From NCBI GenBank assembly GCA_963576725.1, contig OY755237.1, forward strand, positions 67,314,972 to 67,378,971: a stretch of DNA of 64,000 nt, given 5' to 3'. Within the stretch, counting starts at the first letter, position 1. Each line of letters begins with the position of its first letter. The position numbers and the translations under genes are program-made. The notes below the pieces were generated by a model that saw only the letters and a program-made list of their open reading frames with translations, had not been told where the DNA came from and made no database searches. Origin of the DNA: Azorinus chamasolen (taxonomy: Eukaryota; Mollusca; Bivalvia; Cardiida; Solecurtidae). Of this stretch, positions 30,201-40,711 are shown in pieces.

Positions 30201-30279
30201 AAAATCTAGTCTACTTTAATATGACGGATGTCTTAGTTTTTCATATTTCGATTTTGTGTCATACGTCCAATACTTACTC

Positions 30280-30571
30280 TCTTGTAAGCGTTACTCTTTC
30301 TGCACAACTATCGTTAACCCCATAAATAAGCCTTTCAACACCTTGGCAAACTGCTCTGTTCGCTTATGGAATAATATAGATATAATTATACAGTTACTGC
30401 TGTAGCGAACATTTATGTGTTAATAAGCCATTTAATTAAAAAATATAACTAATATGCACAATGTCATAATTTCTTTCATGAATATTCATGGCGTAAAGGG
30501 TTAAACTGCCACCTGTCTTGAAGATTCAGAGTAAGATATCTTTTTACGGTCGCATTAGAGAGATGTAACTG
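30280..30571. mobile_element. D TA MITE remnant split by A1
   Basis: CTCTTTCTGCACAACTATCG precedes and ACTGCCACCTGTCTTGAAG ... GGTCGCATTAGAGAGATG follows the A1, ending AACTG before TA 30572-30573. The left half is gone. Confidence 0.6.
30314..30504. mobile_element. A1 TTAA MITE lacking palindrome, nested in D
   Basis: TTAACCCCATAAATAAGCC to CATGGCGTAAAGGGTTAA. Only CTTGGCAAACTGCTCTGTTCG remains of the stem. Confidence 0.8.
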
Positions 30572-31348
30572 TATATAATTTTAGAGTTAAATGAAATATA
30601 ATGACGACAACTTCTAATAATATCAAACATGAAAATCATTATTCATTGTTCCCTGTCAAATCAACACAATGCCGAAACAAAATTATATCTCTGCCTCCAC
30701 TCTTTTGTCTAGGACAAGCAATAAAAAATCCGACAAACCAAAATACGCGAAATTACTGTAGTCACGTCAATAAAAATCTTGACATGCCAGTGGATGCGAG
30801 GGCACTGGAGCGAAAACCAATACACAAAACCAGATACTGAAAGAACAATGCTTGGGGTCACTGGATCGATAAATTGCGATACTTTTTCAACCAGAAGTCC
30901 CCATCTGCTCGAATAAAGCAATGCTTAATTAAGCGGGGCAGGTGATTCCTCGGCTATTGATCTCTAGTTTCGAGCCATGTGTCAAAATTTACCACCATAT
31001 GTCAAATGTTACTAAATTTAGATACATCCGGTGAATTTTTACTACGCAGCATCAAGTGGGCGAACTACTTTTTGGCTACCCGAACACTGGCACGCGACAA
31101 AAACCTGATTATTGTTGATACAGTGTGATCGTATTAACATTTTCCTCAAAAGCAATGTTTTTTTCTTTCAAGAAACGAAATAAGAGTGCTTCTTATTTGC
31201 ATATATGCAAAAAAGGACTGTAAGGAAAACAGTTTACGTTTCGCCCAAGGTTCAATGGGAAGGAATCTAGGTTAAATCAGGGCAAAGAGGGCTCGGTAGA
31301 TCAAGTATATCCAGGCCTTAGTGCTTCTGGGTCAAATTCTTATACAAG
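30572..31348. other. No gene recognised
   Basis: A 79-codon frame at 30601-30840 has no recognised domain. MITE-free. Confidence 0.35.
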
Positions 31349-31790
31349 TTTAACTCTTTACTCCATGAATATTCATGTAAGAAATAATGACATCATAGAT
31401 ATTAATTACAGTAAAACCCCTCTATAACGACCATTAAATTATGTTAATCAGTTGGTATTTAGGACAGGTGACTGCTTAAAGCAAGGTGAAAGTAAAACAG
31501 AACGCTCCTATAGGAGCGTTCTGTTTTACTTTCATCTTGCTTTAAGCAGCCACCTGCCTTAAACATAAAACATTTGATGTTATTTAGTGGCCGTTATAGA
31601 GAAGTTTTACTGTATATTATTTTTAATAATTCAGTATGAACTGAGGAATTTTTAGCCCTAGCACAAACGGTAGAATCAGATCTTTATTATTTCATAAGTA
31701 AACAAGAACATGCCCTGATCAGTTGGCTCTTACAAGAGCCATAGCCATCGGATCCGTGTCTACTCTGTGTGCAAAAGCATGAGGGCTTAA
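31349..31790. mobile_element. A1 TTAA MITE split by a C insertion
   Basis: TTAACTCTTTACTCCATGAA before. After the C copy, the flank, a palindrome with apex TGGCTCTTACAAGAGCCA and the end GAGGGCTTAA. Confidence 0.8.
31409..31612. mobile_element. C TA MITE (204 bp) nested in A1
   Basis: CAGTAAAACCCCTCTATAAC ... AGAGAAGTTTTACTG, TA 31407-31408 and 31613-31614. Intact palindrome. Confidence 0.94.
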
Positions 31791-31864
31791 CATGTTTATT
31801 CAGGGAGAGACATGATTGGCTTCTATTCAGAATCCAACTGATTTACCATCTTGCAATGCAGACT

Positions 31865-31972
31865 CTGATCTATAAGCAGCCGGAGCAGATCCTCTTACAT
31901 AATCCGTCTGATCTGGGTCTACTCTGTTTGCAAAGGTATGGCACGGTGTCTCTATGGAGTAAAGGGTTCGAA
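31865..31972. mobile_element. A1 fragment (palindrome and short end)
   Basis: ATAAGCAGCCGGAGCAGATC ... CGTCTGATCTGGGTCTACTC, end TATGGAGTAAAGGGTTCG. Confidence 0.6.
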
Positions 31973-31994
31973 TTTGAGGCAAACGAGAACATGT

Positions 31995-32224
31995 TTAACC
32001 CTTTTCTTCATATAAACGCTTTTTCACGCGGTTGCAAACAGAGTAAACCCAGATCAGACGGCTCCTATAGGAGCCGACTGATCAGGGTCTGCTCTGTATG
32101 CTTTTGACAGGATATAGATCTGATTCTACAGTTTTTTGTCAAAGCAAAACGAATCATTGCATTATGAAACGTCAGCTAATACATATTAATGATGTTACAA
32201 TTTTTTGAAACAGGGAAGGGTTAA
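31995..32224. mobile_element. A1 TTAA MITE
   Basis: TTAACCCTTTTCTTCATATA, palindrome with apex GGCTCCTATAGGAGCC, end AACAGGGAAGGGTTAA. Confidence 0.86.
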
Positions 32225-32689
32225 ACCAGAGAAGTGTGACTTCAGCAACATCTGCCTGTGATGTATTTGAACCTATTGTGTCGGCACGAGACGGGCTCGA
32301 GACACACCGGGGTCAAAAAAGGCATATATAAGTAAAGATTACATAGCCGTAGACTAATAACAAAGATATCACCAATCTTTAGCATGTTTCACATTATTGC
32401 ATACTTTCAGAATTCGTCTGCTTCAATATTTTAGGTAACTTCTTGACTATGAAGTGTAAAAAGAACAGAATGAATCTCAAAGGTGAGTTAAAACCGTTGC
32501 TTCCGAAAAACCCAACCGAACCAGATTTCTAGGGGTTTTGACTAAGGACTTTAATATTTTATGAAAATCCCATCACTAATTCGAAAGCGCTTTAAAGGTG
32601 GACAAAACGTTTAATACAGTTTTTTTTCCTATTCAAAAAAGACGAGTGAACGCAAATTTTACACCTGCTCTTCAACGTTTAGGACGCCG
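32225..32689. other. No gene recognised
   Basis: One TTCGTCTGCTTC near 32415 (I word). Nothing else identifiable. Confidence 0.4.
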
Positions 32690-32900
32690 TCCACGACATA
32701 ATGCTAAGATTCGTAAACAGTTTGGATCCTGATGAGGCGCCCCGTAACTCGGTGTCTTATCAGGATCCAAATGTTTGACACTCAAGTTATATTTTTGCAA
32801 ATAAAAATGAATTTCGTTGATGTTTGATATGTAAAAGACGACGTGTTTGTGCAGACGACAATTTGTTCAATATACGAAAGATTAGAGAATAAATTTGTAT
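32690..32900. mobile_element. I TTAA MITE, ends worn
   Basis: Palindrome 32714-32777 (TTTGGATCCTGATGAGGCGC / CTTATCAGGATCCAAATG), then GCAGACGAC at about 32851. Confidence 0.65.
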
Positions 32901-33344
32901 AACTAGGCAGCTGTATTTAAATGAGGTGAGGTTTAGATTGCTCCGAACGATTTTTGTGGTGACGAGGCGGAGGGTGCTGGAACGCGCGTGCACTCGAGCA
33001 TGTAATGATTCGCGTGCCATCACATCTGTCCCCTTTATCCTTACATAGGGAGTCCCTGTGCCGTCTACTTCAAGATTGTCGTCTGTCGTGATTTCAAAGT
33101 CACAAAATTCGCAAATTTGTGTTTTAAAATAATGAATTACGTTGAATGACGTCTAATAGTTTGGATTTTTATAAAAACAAAAGGTTACCCTCCACCTACA
33201 CTTCACATAGATAAAGTTTTCTAATACGTATCTTATAGTTATAATAAGCGTCGCTTGGTTTAGTGTATTCGACGAAAGTATTCCTCTCTACTTTGCTCTT
33301 CATTTAGGACACAGCTAACAGCTTTATCATTACCCCTCTGAGCA
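32901..33344. other. No gene recognised
   Basis: Includes ATTGTCGTCTGTCGTG near 33077. A 78-codon minus frame (32787-33023) overlaps the I element and is not convincing. Confidence 0.35.
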
Positions 33345-33612
33345 CTAAGACATTACCATCCATACAAAGGCTTTTTCACTCATTTGCAAACAGAGTAGAC
33401 CCAGATCAGACGGCTCCTGTAGGAGCCGTCTGATCAGGGTCTCCTCTGTTTGCTTATGAACTATTATGCATAAGATACTACAGCTTCGGTCCTGGCAAAA
33501 CATTGCTGTGTCAGTATGGCACAATAGAAATTAATCCAAATAATATTCACAATGTGTTTTCATGTATATCCTTTATGAATATTCATGATCGATGTACAGG
33601 GATAACAACAGC
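33345..33612. mobile_element. A1 TTAA MITE
   Basis: Palindrome 33386-33453 with apex GGCTCCTGTAGGAGCC and arms GACCCAGATC / GATCAGGGTC. The flank ends TATGAATATTCATGATCG and a worn CAGGGATAAC. Its last 54 bases are repeated in reverse at 34154-34207. Confidence 0.78.
33559..33612 (+). repeat. Left arm of a 54-bp inverted repeat
   Basis: TTCATGTATATCCTTTATGA through GATGTACAGGGATAACAACA GC is present in reverse complement at 34154-34207, 541 bases away, with no difference that I can see. Confidence 0.88.
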
Positions 33613-33774
33613 ATCGTATAGTTGTCTACTTTGTTACAAGAAAACATCTTTTCATCCATTTAAACCCAAACCGTTGTTAATATGCCTACCCGAAATAACC
33701 TAAATATTCGGCCTCCACCGGTTTGTTAAACTGAATAGGTCCATGTGGCACCGTTGTGATAACTTTAACAGACA

Positions 33775-34030
33775 TAGTAGCAAATAGCGTAGGCCATGAT
33801 CAAACGGCTACTGAATGAGACGTTTGATCAGGATCTACACTGTTTGCACGAGCCTGTGTGTCTACCCATTAATAGTGTTGAACATGCACCTAGGTCTACC
33901 CTGCTTAAAACGACGTGCAAAAACGTTAATAAGAGGAAAAAGGTCAAATGTAGACACAGACCAGTTGGTCCCCGAAGAAGACCCCTGATCTGCCTCTGCA
34001 CTGTTTGCTTTACTAAAACACACCGACAAT
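33775..34030. mobile_element. TTAA-family palindrome remnants
   Basis: Palindrome 33781-33846 (GGCCATGATCAAACGGCTAC ... GTTTGATCAGGATCTACACT). A worn one around 33955-34010 (AGACACAGACCAGTTGG ... CTGATCTGCCTCTGCACTG). Confidence 0.55.
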
Positions 34031-34153
34031 AGAATTCTTACAGACATTAAAGTGTTTATAAAGATATAAATCTCTATAGGACCGTGTTTACATTATAAAA
34101 TGAAAGAAAAACGTAGCTTCAAGGTAGGCCAACGTTCAGCATCAGAAGCTTGG

Positions 34154-34207
34154 GCTGTTGTTATCCCTGTACATCGATCATGAATATTCATAAAGGATAT
34201 ACATGAA
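34154..34207 (-). repeat. Right arm of the 54-bp inverted repeat
   Basis: Reverse complement of 33559-33612. It ends where the LINE-derived sequence begins. Confidence 0.88.
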
Positions 34208-36132
34208 CAAGATACGGAACATTCGAGATTCTTTGAATTCTTTTCTTTGAGCCCATTCAGAAAGATGTTGTACAGTTTACTGAATTTGAAGAACTGAGTC
34301 AAGAAGAAATTAGAAAATTGATAAACGAGCTCAAGACAAAGTCATGTGAATTAGATGTTCTGCCTACAAAGATTCTGAAATTGTTTTTAGATGAAATATT
34401 ACCTGTTATCACAAAGTTAGTTAACACTTCATTGAAACATGGTGTTTTCCCATCGAAATGGAAACAAGCCATAATAAGACCGTTGCTGAAGAAAGTAGGA
34501 TTGGAACTAGAACTGTCAAATTACAGACCCGTAAGCAATCTTTCCTTTCTGTCAAAACTTATTGAGAAAGCTGCATTGTTTAGACTTAACATCCACGTAA
34601 CTGACCATGACCTTCTGCCCAAAAATCAATCGGCTTACAGACGATTTCACTCTTGCGAATCTGCCTTATTGAGACTTGTTCATGACCTACTTGAGGCTAT
34701 GGAGAACCAGGAAGTAACTGCCCTTATTGCCATTGATCTTAGTGCTGCCTTTGATACTGTTGACCATGATATTCTTCTCGATGTTCTCAAGAGTCAATAT
34801 GGAGTTTGTAATATTGCTCTGAAATGGTTAGACTCCTACCTACGACCAAGAAGCTGTCGCGTGAATGTAAATTCGTCACAATCACAACCTCGTTTGTTAG
34901 AGTGCAGTGTTCCACAGGGCAGTTGCCTTGGTCCTTGGCTCTACCTTGCATACGCAGGAACCTTGTTCGATGTTATTCCTCCATCTATCTCAGTATACGG
35001 TTTCGCTGATGACCATATTGCAAGTAAACGTTTTAAACCTACCCCCAGTAGTGAAAGACAAACTGTTCAAAACCTTGAAGAATGTGCCATAACGATAAAT
35101 AACTGGATGAACGAAAACAAACTTAAAATGAACACAGCAAAAACTGAATTCATAATTTTTGGAAATAAGCAACAGCTAAACAAATGTACTACACATTCAA
35201 TTGATATCGCAGGAGATGTTGTTGAATCGGAAACGTGTATTAGATACCTAGGTGCTTTTCTCGATGAATCATTAACCTTCAAAGAACACGTGAAAAGAAA
35301 GTGTCGCGTTGCCATGCTGAACTACTATAGAATAAAATGTATTAGGAAATACTTGACAAAAGAATCTGCCGAAATTTTAGTTCTTTCACTAGTGATCTCT
35401 CATTTAGATTATTGTAATGTCATTCTGTACGGAATTGCACAGTGTGATATAGATAAACTACAACGAATCCAAAATATGTGCGCTAAACTCGTTTTGAATA
35501 GGAAATGGTCAGACAGCTCCAAACAATCTCTTAAAGACTTACATTGGTTACCTATAAAAGCTAGGATCACTTTTAAGATATTGACATACATGTACAATTG
35601 CTCTCTCAACCACGCTCCCGTTTATCTGACAGAACTTCTCGTAAAGCCAGCACCAACACGCTGTCTGAGATCGGCAGACAAAGCCCAAGAGATGTATGCT
35701 GTGCCTTTCAACAAGAGAAAGACCTTTAGTGATAGAAGTTTTGGGACAGCAGGTCCCAGACTTTGGAACGGGCTTCCTAGCGAGATTAAAAGAGCAGAAA
35801 ATGTTGAATCTTTTAAAAGAAAGTTGAAAACACATTATTTCAGACACTTTAACTCACTTTTTAATATTTCGTAGAAACTGTCCGTGTGTTTTAGATGTAT
35901 AAAGTACTTTACATAAAGTCTGGGTTTTAGTATATTATAACAGTTTTTTTAACCATCGTTTTATGGATATTAGTTTTTATGCTTTCTTAAATGTATATTC
36001 GTGTATTGTATATCCTCTATCGATTTTTATTTGTCTCTGATTTTATTTATGTCAATGTACAACGCCATTGAATGCATTATTTGCAAAAATAGGCGTTTAA
36101 CCAAGTGATTCAGTTTCAGTTTCAGTTTCTTG
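34208..36132 (+). mobile_element. 5'-truncated non-LTR retrotransposon (CR1/L2-like)
   Basis: Carries the reverse transcriptase frame, a 3' region of about 230 bases with ATTTGCAAAAATAGGCGTTT, and a short tail of TTTCAG repeats at about 36103-36130. The endonuclease domain expected upstream is missing. The exact 5' junction is inferred from the end of the 54-bp repeat arm. Confidence 0.8.
34237..35874 (+). CDS. LINE reverse transcriptase, N-terminally truncated
   Basis: This is the reverse transcriptase of a non-LTR retrotransposon, the enzyme that copies the element's RNA at the nicked target. The frame is open from 34237 (after TGA 34234-34236) to TAG 35872-35874. There is no real start codon, because the 5' part is missing. 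Counting residues from 34318, blocks in order are: NYRPVSNLSFLSKLIEK (68-84), QSAYRRFHSCESAL (104-117), AIDLSAAFDTVDHD (138-151) with the first catalytic Asp at 140, SVPQGSCLGP (197-206), FADD (229-232) with the paired catalytic Asps, and a thumb region with YLG (310-312). The C-terminal block PRLWNGLPSEIKRAENVESF (480-499) is usual for CR1/L2/Rex-like elements. GSCLGP replaces the commoner GSVLGP and FADD the commoner YADD. There is no internal stop or frameshift, so insertion was probably fairly recent. Clade is inferred from motif style. Confidence 0.92.
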   Translation: MLFFEPIQKDVVQFTEFEELSQEEIRKLINELKTKSCELDVLPTKILKLFLDEILPVITKLVNTSLKHGVFPSKWKQAIIRPLLKKVGLELELSNYRPVSNLSFLSKLIEKAALFRLNIHVTDHDLLPKNQSAYRRFHSCESALLRLVHDLLEAMENQEVTALIAIDLSAAFDTVDHDILLDVLKSQYGVCNIALKWLDSYLRPRSCRVNVNSSQSQPRLLECSVPQGSCLGPWLYLAYAGTLFDVIPPSISVYGFADDHIASKRFKPTPSSERQTVQNLEECAITINNWMNENKLKMNTAKTEFIIFGNKQQLNKCTTHSIDIAGDVVESETCIRYLGAFLDESLTFKEHVKRKCRVAMLNYYRIKCIRKYLTKESAEILVLSLVISHLDYCNVILYGIAQCDIDKLQRIQNMCAKLVLNRKWSDSSKQSLKDLHWLPIKARITFKILTYMYNCSLNHAPVYLTELLVKPAPTRCLRSADKAQEMYAVPFNKRKTFSDRSFGTAGPRLWNGLPSEIKRAENVESFKRKLKTHYFRHFNSLFNIS

Positions 36133-36239
36133 GGCCTAAGTTAGCAAATAGCTTCTTGCAGTAAGGTCTGCTAAATGTGGGGAGCACACACCGCCATCAG
36201 CAGAGGTTGAGGATGAGGAGTAGGAGGAAGAAAGAGAAG

Positions 36240-36583
36240 CATTTGCAAGCATAGAAGACCCAGATCTGACATCTGATCATGATCTGGGTCCATGCTTATA
36301 AAACCTTTACTTGAGTCTGAGTTCGTTCTCAAGTTTTTGATTGGTCAAGTTTGAGCCTCTGGCTCAAATCTGACCAATCAAAAGCTTGAGAACTCAAATA
36401 TGACCAATCAAAAGCTTGAGAACGAACTCATACTCAACTAAAAAAGCTTTATAAGCATGGACCCAGCTCTGTTTGCTTTTGAAATGATATACATGTAGAT
36501 TATGATTTAGTTTCCTCAATTGCCAAAAATTCAGGCGCTCATTTGCCCTTATAGAAATTGAGATTCTAGAAGTAAAGGGTTAA
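36240..36583. mobile_element. A1 TTAA MITE split by foldback K
   Basis: Short end and first arm (GCATAGAAGACCCAGATC, GATCATGATCTGGGTC) precede K. AGCTCTGTTTGCTTTTGAAA and the worn long flank follow, ending GAAGTAAAGGGTTAA. Confidence 0.7.
36290..36460. mobile_element. K foldback element, copy 1 (171 bp)
   Basis: Ends CCATGCTTATAAA / TTTATAAGCATGG. Inner arms TTGATTGGTCAAGTTTGAGC and GCTCAAATCTGACCAATCAA fold around CTCTG. The unit GACCAATCAAAAGCTTGAGA is repeated once more in the right arm. No clear target duplication. Confidence 0.85.
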
Positions 36584-37378
36584 GCAAAAAATAATTTATA
36601 CAACTGCTTGAAAATATAAATTTGGAAATATTATATTCTACTTTCCGTTTTGCACTGTCAAATTTGCCATCTTTTATGAAACTGTTATCGCAATAGGGGG
36701 TCTATTCAGTAATGAGATCTTTACATTAATTCGAACAGATTTGGACAAAATCAAACCACTTATTTCTGGCAAATAAACGTGAGCGACCAACTGAAGTTTA
36801 TGAAATCGAATATAGAGAGATATAATCACACGAATTTTCACTTCAAACTCATTAAATCATCGAACATCGAAATATCGTGATAGCGTGTCCGGGTAACGAA
36901 CAACAGACCTTAAAATGTAAACAGGACCAGCTGGCCCCTACCCCGGGTCGCAGCCCTTTGCTCCTCGCTTCACCAAAGGCACTTTACCGTTAACTCCTCC
37001 TCCTAACCACTCGACCCTTTCTTTAATCTTTAATATATATTGATTTGTCGCGTGCGTCGGTATTTTTAATCAGATATGATATTCACGTTCCTTTGTAAGC
37101 GAGTATTTTGTGTATCGCTATTCAATACAATTTAATAAGGCGAAATTATAGAACTTGTGTACTTAGGTGTCAGACACCAACCCCTGTCACCCTACCCCAT
37201 ACGTCATTGTCCCCAGAATCGCGCACCTGTCGTCATCAAGGCATCGCTCGTGCGAAACTGTTCGGTTCTTGATACATTGGGCGTCATCAGTTACTCTGCG
37301 TGACTATGGAGGAGTTTTTGTTTTCTGAAACCCTTTGAAGTCAAAGGTCACTTGCCCTCCGTCAATAATACTTCCCAA
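36584..37378. other. No gene recognised
   Basis: MITE-free 0.8 kb. A C-rich patch lies at about 36925-37020. No frame of note. Confidence 0.35.
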
Positions 37379-37595
37379 TTAACCCTTCCTTCGTTACTCG
37401 TGCACCGACTCGCATTTGCAAACAGCTTGGATCCAGATGAGACGCCGAGTAACTCGGCGTCTCATCAGGACCCAAGCTGTTTGCCACTCGGTCAATAACT
37501 TCCCCAAAACTTGTTCGAATCGGACGTAGTCAAAAGTGCATGGGATCCAAATTTGAGCGGACATTATTTTTTCACTGCAGGATAAGGTCCTAATA
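37379..37595. mobile_element. F TTAA MITE
   Basis: TTAACCCTTCCTTCGTTACT. Palindrome 37419-37483 with perfect CGCCGAGTAACTCGGCG apex and the A/A mismatch (ATCCAGATG / CATCAGGAC). F flank TTGAGCGGACATTATTTTTT, right end GGATAAGGTCCTAA. Confidence 0.85.
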
Positions 37596-38008
37596 AGTGA
37601 TGTACGGATCAGCTGTTTCTAGGAGTTTGGGCGTCAGTAATAGAGAGGCTGGGTATTAGGGCCTTATGTGTATGGGCTCTTCATCTGGCGATGCTAGGGT
37701 GAAATACCGTTACTTCCATTGTAGTATTGTTTAGTGTATTGATTTCAACAAATCACCTGCCCCTGAAATTTACATTTTACCGTTAAACAGATGTTGCTGA
37801 GTCTGGGAGAATGAGAAAGGGGCTGAGGACACGCCATCAGGCTGTGGAGGAATTGCTCCGCACCGGCGCAGCATTCCATCATTCTCAGCTTCCATGTTCG
37901 GTGGTCTGTATCTTCGCACTAGGTGATCATATGAAAAAAAGTCAATGAATAGTCATCTACAATACACAGTTACATCGAATGGTTCTTCCTTCCAATATAG
38001 CTAGCACA
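37596..38008. other. No gene recognised
   Basis: Ordinary sequence without repeats or convincing frames. Confidence 0.4.
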
Positions 38009-38263
38009 TTAACCCTTTACTCCATGAATATTCAGGCGAGAAATAATGGCACAATGAATATTAAATTATTAATTAACTGAATCTTTGCACTATGAACAAA
38101 AGCATTTTTTATTATCTTGACAGAAGCTGTAGATCCAGATCTATATTATATCACAAGCAAACAGAGCAGACCCTGATCAGACGGCTCCTACAGGAGCCGT
38201 CTGATCTTGGTCTACTCTGTTTGCAAATGCATAGAAAGGCGTATTTATGGGGCAAAGGGTTAA
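38009..38263. mobile_element. A1 TTAA MITE (reference copy)
   Basis: Complete 255-bp copy. TTAACCCTTTACTCCATGAA starts the long flank. Palindrome 38157-38224 (68 bp, apex GGCTCCTACAGGAGCC). The short end has AGAAAGGCGTATTTATGG and closes GGCAAAGGGTTAA. The palindrome sits off-centre, about 35 bases from one end and 145 from the other. Confidence 0.93.
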
Positions 38264-38617
38264 AGTAATAGACTATCTTTGCAACGCGTTTTATACATAA
38301 ATCATTTGTTTGTATGCTGAAAAGAAGTATATCGCATGTGTCACTGAAGAAGAAGAATCTTGCATTGTGTTTGATATGGAAGACCCCGGTGTGATTCCCC
38401 CGATTTTTCAGACTGTGTTTTGGTTTGGTAACTATTCAAAATGTTGTCAATAGTTTGTTGTACAACAAAAAATTGTAAGTGCCGATGGAAGCGGTTAATT
38501 TTGTACCACGTCGGCGTTTTCAATATACATGTATGTTCAAATTGACTATCTTCACAAGAATAATTAACCATACGCAACGCTTTTTTTACGATTTTATTGA
38601 AAATGCGGGTTTATTGT
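38264..38617. other. No gene recognised
   Basis: A 78-codon minus frame (38341-38577) has no recognised domain. Confidence 0.35.
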
Positions 38618-39055
38618 AGAACCTTTACCTCATGAATATTTATATAATAATAATTAATGACGTAAACATATTCATTAACTGATTTTTGTATAATGGAAAA
38701 TGATCGCAGGAATCTTTGGCTATAGTAGCCACTTTAGAATCAGATACAGTAAAACCTCTCTATAACGACCACTAAATTGTGTTGATTAGTTGGTATTTTG
38801 GGCAGGTGGTTGCTTAAAGCAAGGTGAAAGTAAATCAGAACGCTCCTATAGGAGCGTTCTGTTTTACTTTCACCTTGCTTTAAGCACCCACCTGCCTTTA
38901 ACACAAAATACTTGATGTAATTTAGTGGTCGTTATAGAGAGGTTTTACTGTATATACCATTTCAACAGAACAGACCCTGGTCAGACTGCTTCTACACGAG
39001 CCGTCTTATCTGGGTCTACTCTGTTTGCAAAAGTACCAAAAGGCATATACGACTA
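38618..39055. mobile_element. A1 TTAA MITE split by a C insertion
   Basis: CCTTTACCTCATGAATATTT before C. After it, palindrome AGAACAGACCCTGGTCAGAC ... GTCTTATCTGGGTCTACTC and a worn short end. Confidence 0.75.
38757..38950. mobile_element. C TA MITE nested in A1
   Basis: CAGTAAAACCTCTCTATAAC ... GAGAGGTTTTACTG with TA both sides. One stem change (AAATCAGAACGC). Confidence 0.93.
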
Positions 39056-39107
39056 TGTATTCGTAGGCTACATTTGAGACGAGCTACCGGGTGTGTTCTA
39101 GAACAGA

Positions 39108-39225
39108 ACAGAACATATCCTTTATTTTTGTCACAGTTTACATAAAAGTAAAAACACGTGAGCGTATAGAAGACAACCAAACAAATAAATCATACAAATC
39201 AATAATACCGACATTTTAAAATCAT
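39108..39225 (-). mobile_element. Non-LTR retroposon 3' tail, second type
   Basis: (AACAG)n, then ATATCCTTTATTTTTGTCAC AGTTTACATA. In reverse this is AATAAAGG plus a short pentamer tail. No coding part retained. Confidence 0.5.
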
Positions 39226-39269
39226 TCCCTCATATTGACGACTTTTGACGACTCTGTAAAAGTCACTTT
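39226..39269. mobile_element. B short-end fragment
   Basis: CATTCCCTCATATTGACGAC TTTTGACGACTCTG, then AAAGTCACTTT, where it stops. Confidence 0.75.
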
Positions 39270-39404
39270 CTAACTAAGGTTATTTAATTCTAGATTAAGG
39301 AGAGAAGATAAGTATTCATTTCTAAGGGTTTTGAGTTACAGGGGTTAGTGGGAAGCCTTATTCTATGTAATATTGTCCTAACGACACCTTCATCTTTGCT
39401 TCAT

Positions 39405-39715
39405 TCTTGGTTAAGATGCATTGTACGCATTTTCTAACAGAGTAGACCGAGATCAGATAGCTTTTGTAGGAGCTGTCTGACCATATCTATGTAGAAAATA
39501 ATTACACCTTGATTATTTATTAATGGATATTTCATATTGGAATATGTACACTAGAATATTCGGTGTTGGAAGAAACTGTCAAGTCAGGTCTATAATAAAT
39601 TCGTAAGCAAACAGATCAGACCCTGATCAGACAGCTCCTGTAGGAGCCGTTTGATCTGGGTTTACTCTGTTTGTAAAATCATGAAAAAGGCGTTTATATG
39701 ATGTGAAGGGCTAAG
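39405..39715. mobile_element. A1 TTAA MITEs, two halves joined
   Basis: One half has a palindrome with apex TAGCTTTTGTAGGAGC (about 39440-39485). Then an A1 flank with a second palindrome (apex AGCTCCTGTAGGAGCC, about 39608-39672), ending GATGTGAAGGGCTAA. Confidence 0.65.
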
Positions 39716-39795
39716 AAGTTATGTGGTCGCACTATCGAGACTTATACTAATGACAAAGCCATTATATCTAGTTTAACTATTCAACGTACAGAGTA

Positions 39796-39998
39796 CAGTA
39801 ATACTCTTCCACTGTGACCACTCAAACAACTAATCCTGGGTCTTAAAGACAGATAGTAGCTTAATGTAGGGTGAGAGTTATGCAGAAAGCTCCAATAGGA
39901 GCTTTCTGCATTACTTTCGCCCTGTATTAAGGAACCATCTGTTTTTAAAAACACAATTCTTTATTCATAAAGTAAGTCGATTGCGAGGGTATTTTCTG
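39796..39998. mobile_element. D TA MITE
   Basis: CAGTAATACTCTTCCACTG ... GAGGGTATTTTCTG with flanking TA. Apex AAAGCTCCAATAGGAGCTTT. Confidence 0.85.
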
Positions 39999-40000
39999 TA

Positions 40001-40386
40001 CGTCAGCTGTTGGGTATTCGGGTCAGTAACTGTCTGTGATGTCCCGGGTAGAGAATCAAAATTCGTTTTCCTTTTTTCCGGATAGATAACCCGACTGCCG
40101 ATTTAAGCAATTTGTACAGGTCATGATCAAAGCCGATGTACAAATTACAAAATACCTGTCGAAGATGAATTTCATTCTAATTTTGTCGCAATGAAAGAAA
40201 CACGTTTAATGTGGATTTCCGTTAACATTCCAGTATAATAAGACTAAATACATCATTTTTTCATAATAAAAAAGATGTGAAGAAATAGTCAGTTGTTTTT
40301 ATAGTTCTTCAGATGTCGTTATGACATGATGTGACTGGCACTGTGTACTTATGAGCTGCTTTGTCTTTCGTGTTGTTTTTTTATGT
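40001..40386. other. No gene recognised
   Basis: AT-rich, no repeat recognised. Confidence 0.4.
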
Positions 40387-40604
40387 TTAACCCATTCCCT
40401 CATATTGACGACTCTGTATATGTCACTTTGTGAAACCATTGTGATAAATAGAACATTTGCTCCTATAGGAGCAAATGCTCTATTTATCACAATGGTTTCA
40501 AACTACAAAATTCTAAAAGTTTCATTTTCTCTAGTTAATTCTCCTTTTCGGTATATTTATTCAAACAGGTTATATCTAAAATAGCCTATGAGGTAATGGG
40601 TTGA
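40387..40604. mobile_element. B TTAA MITE
   Basis: TTAACCCATTCCCTCATATT to GGTAATGGGTTGA. Palindrome with one change (ATAGAACATTTGCTCC). One of the paired TGACGACT words is deleted. Confidence 0.88.
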
Positions 40605-40711
40605 GCATACGTGAAAGACACAACACATGACTGAATATAGGCATGTAGAAAATGGAAAATGATAGGTTCGTGTAGGTTGTAAATGACTGCAGCACGAACG
40701 CTATACAGATA

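Noticed and set aside
34318..34320. TTG as the real start of the reverse transcriptase
   Set aside because: The frame stays open upstream to 34237 with LINE-like sequence. It is a truncated protein, not one starting at TTG.
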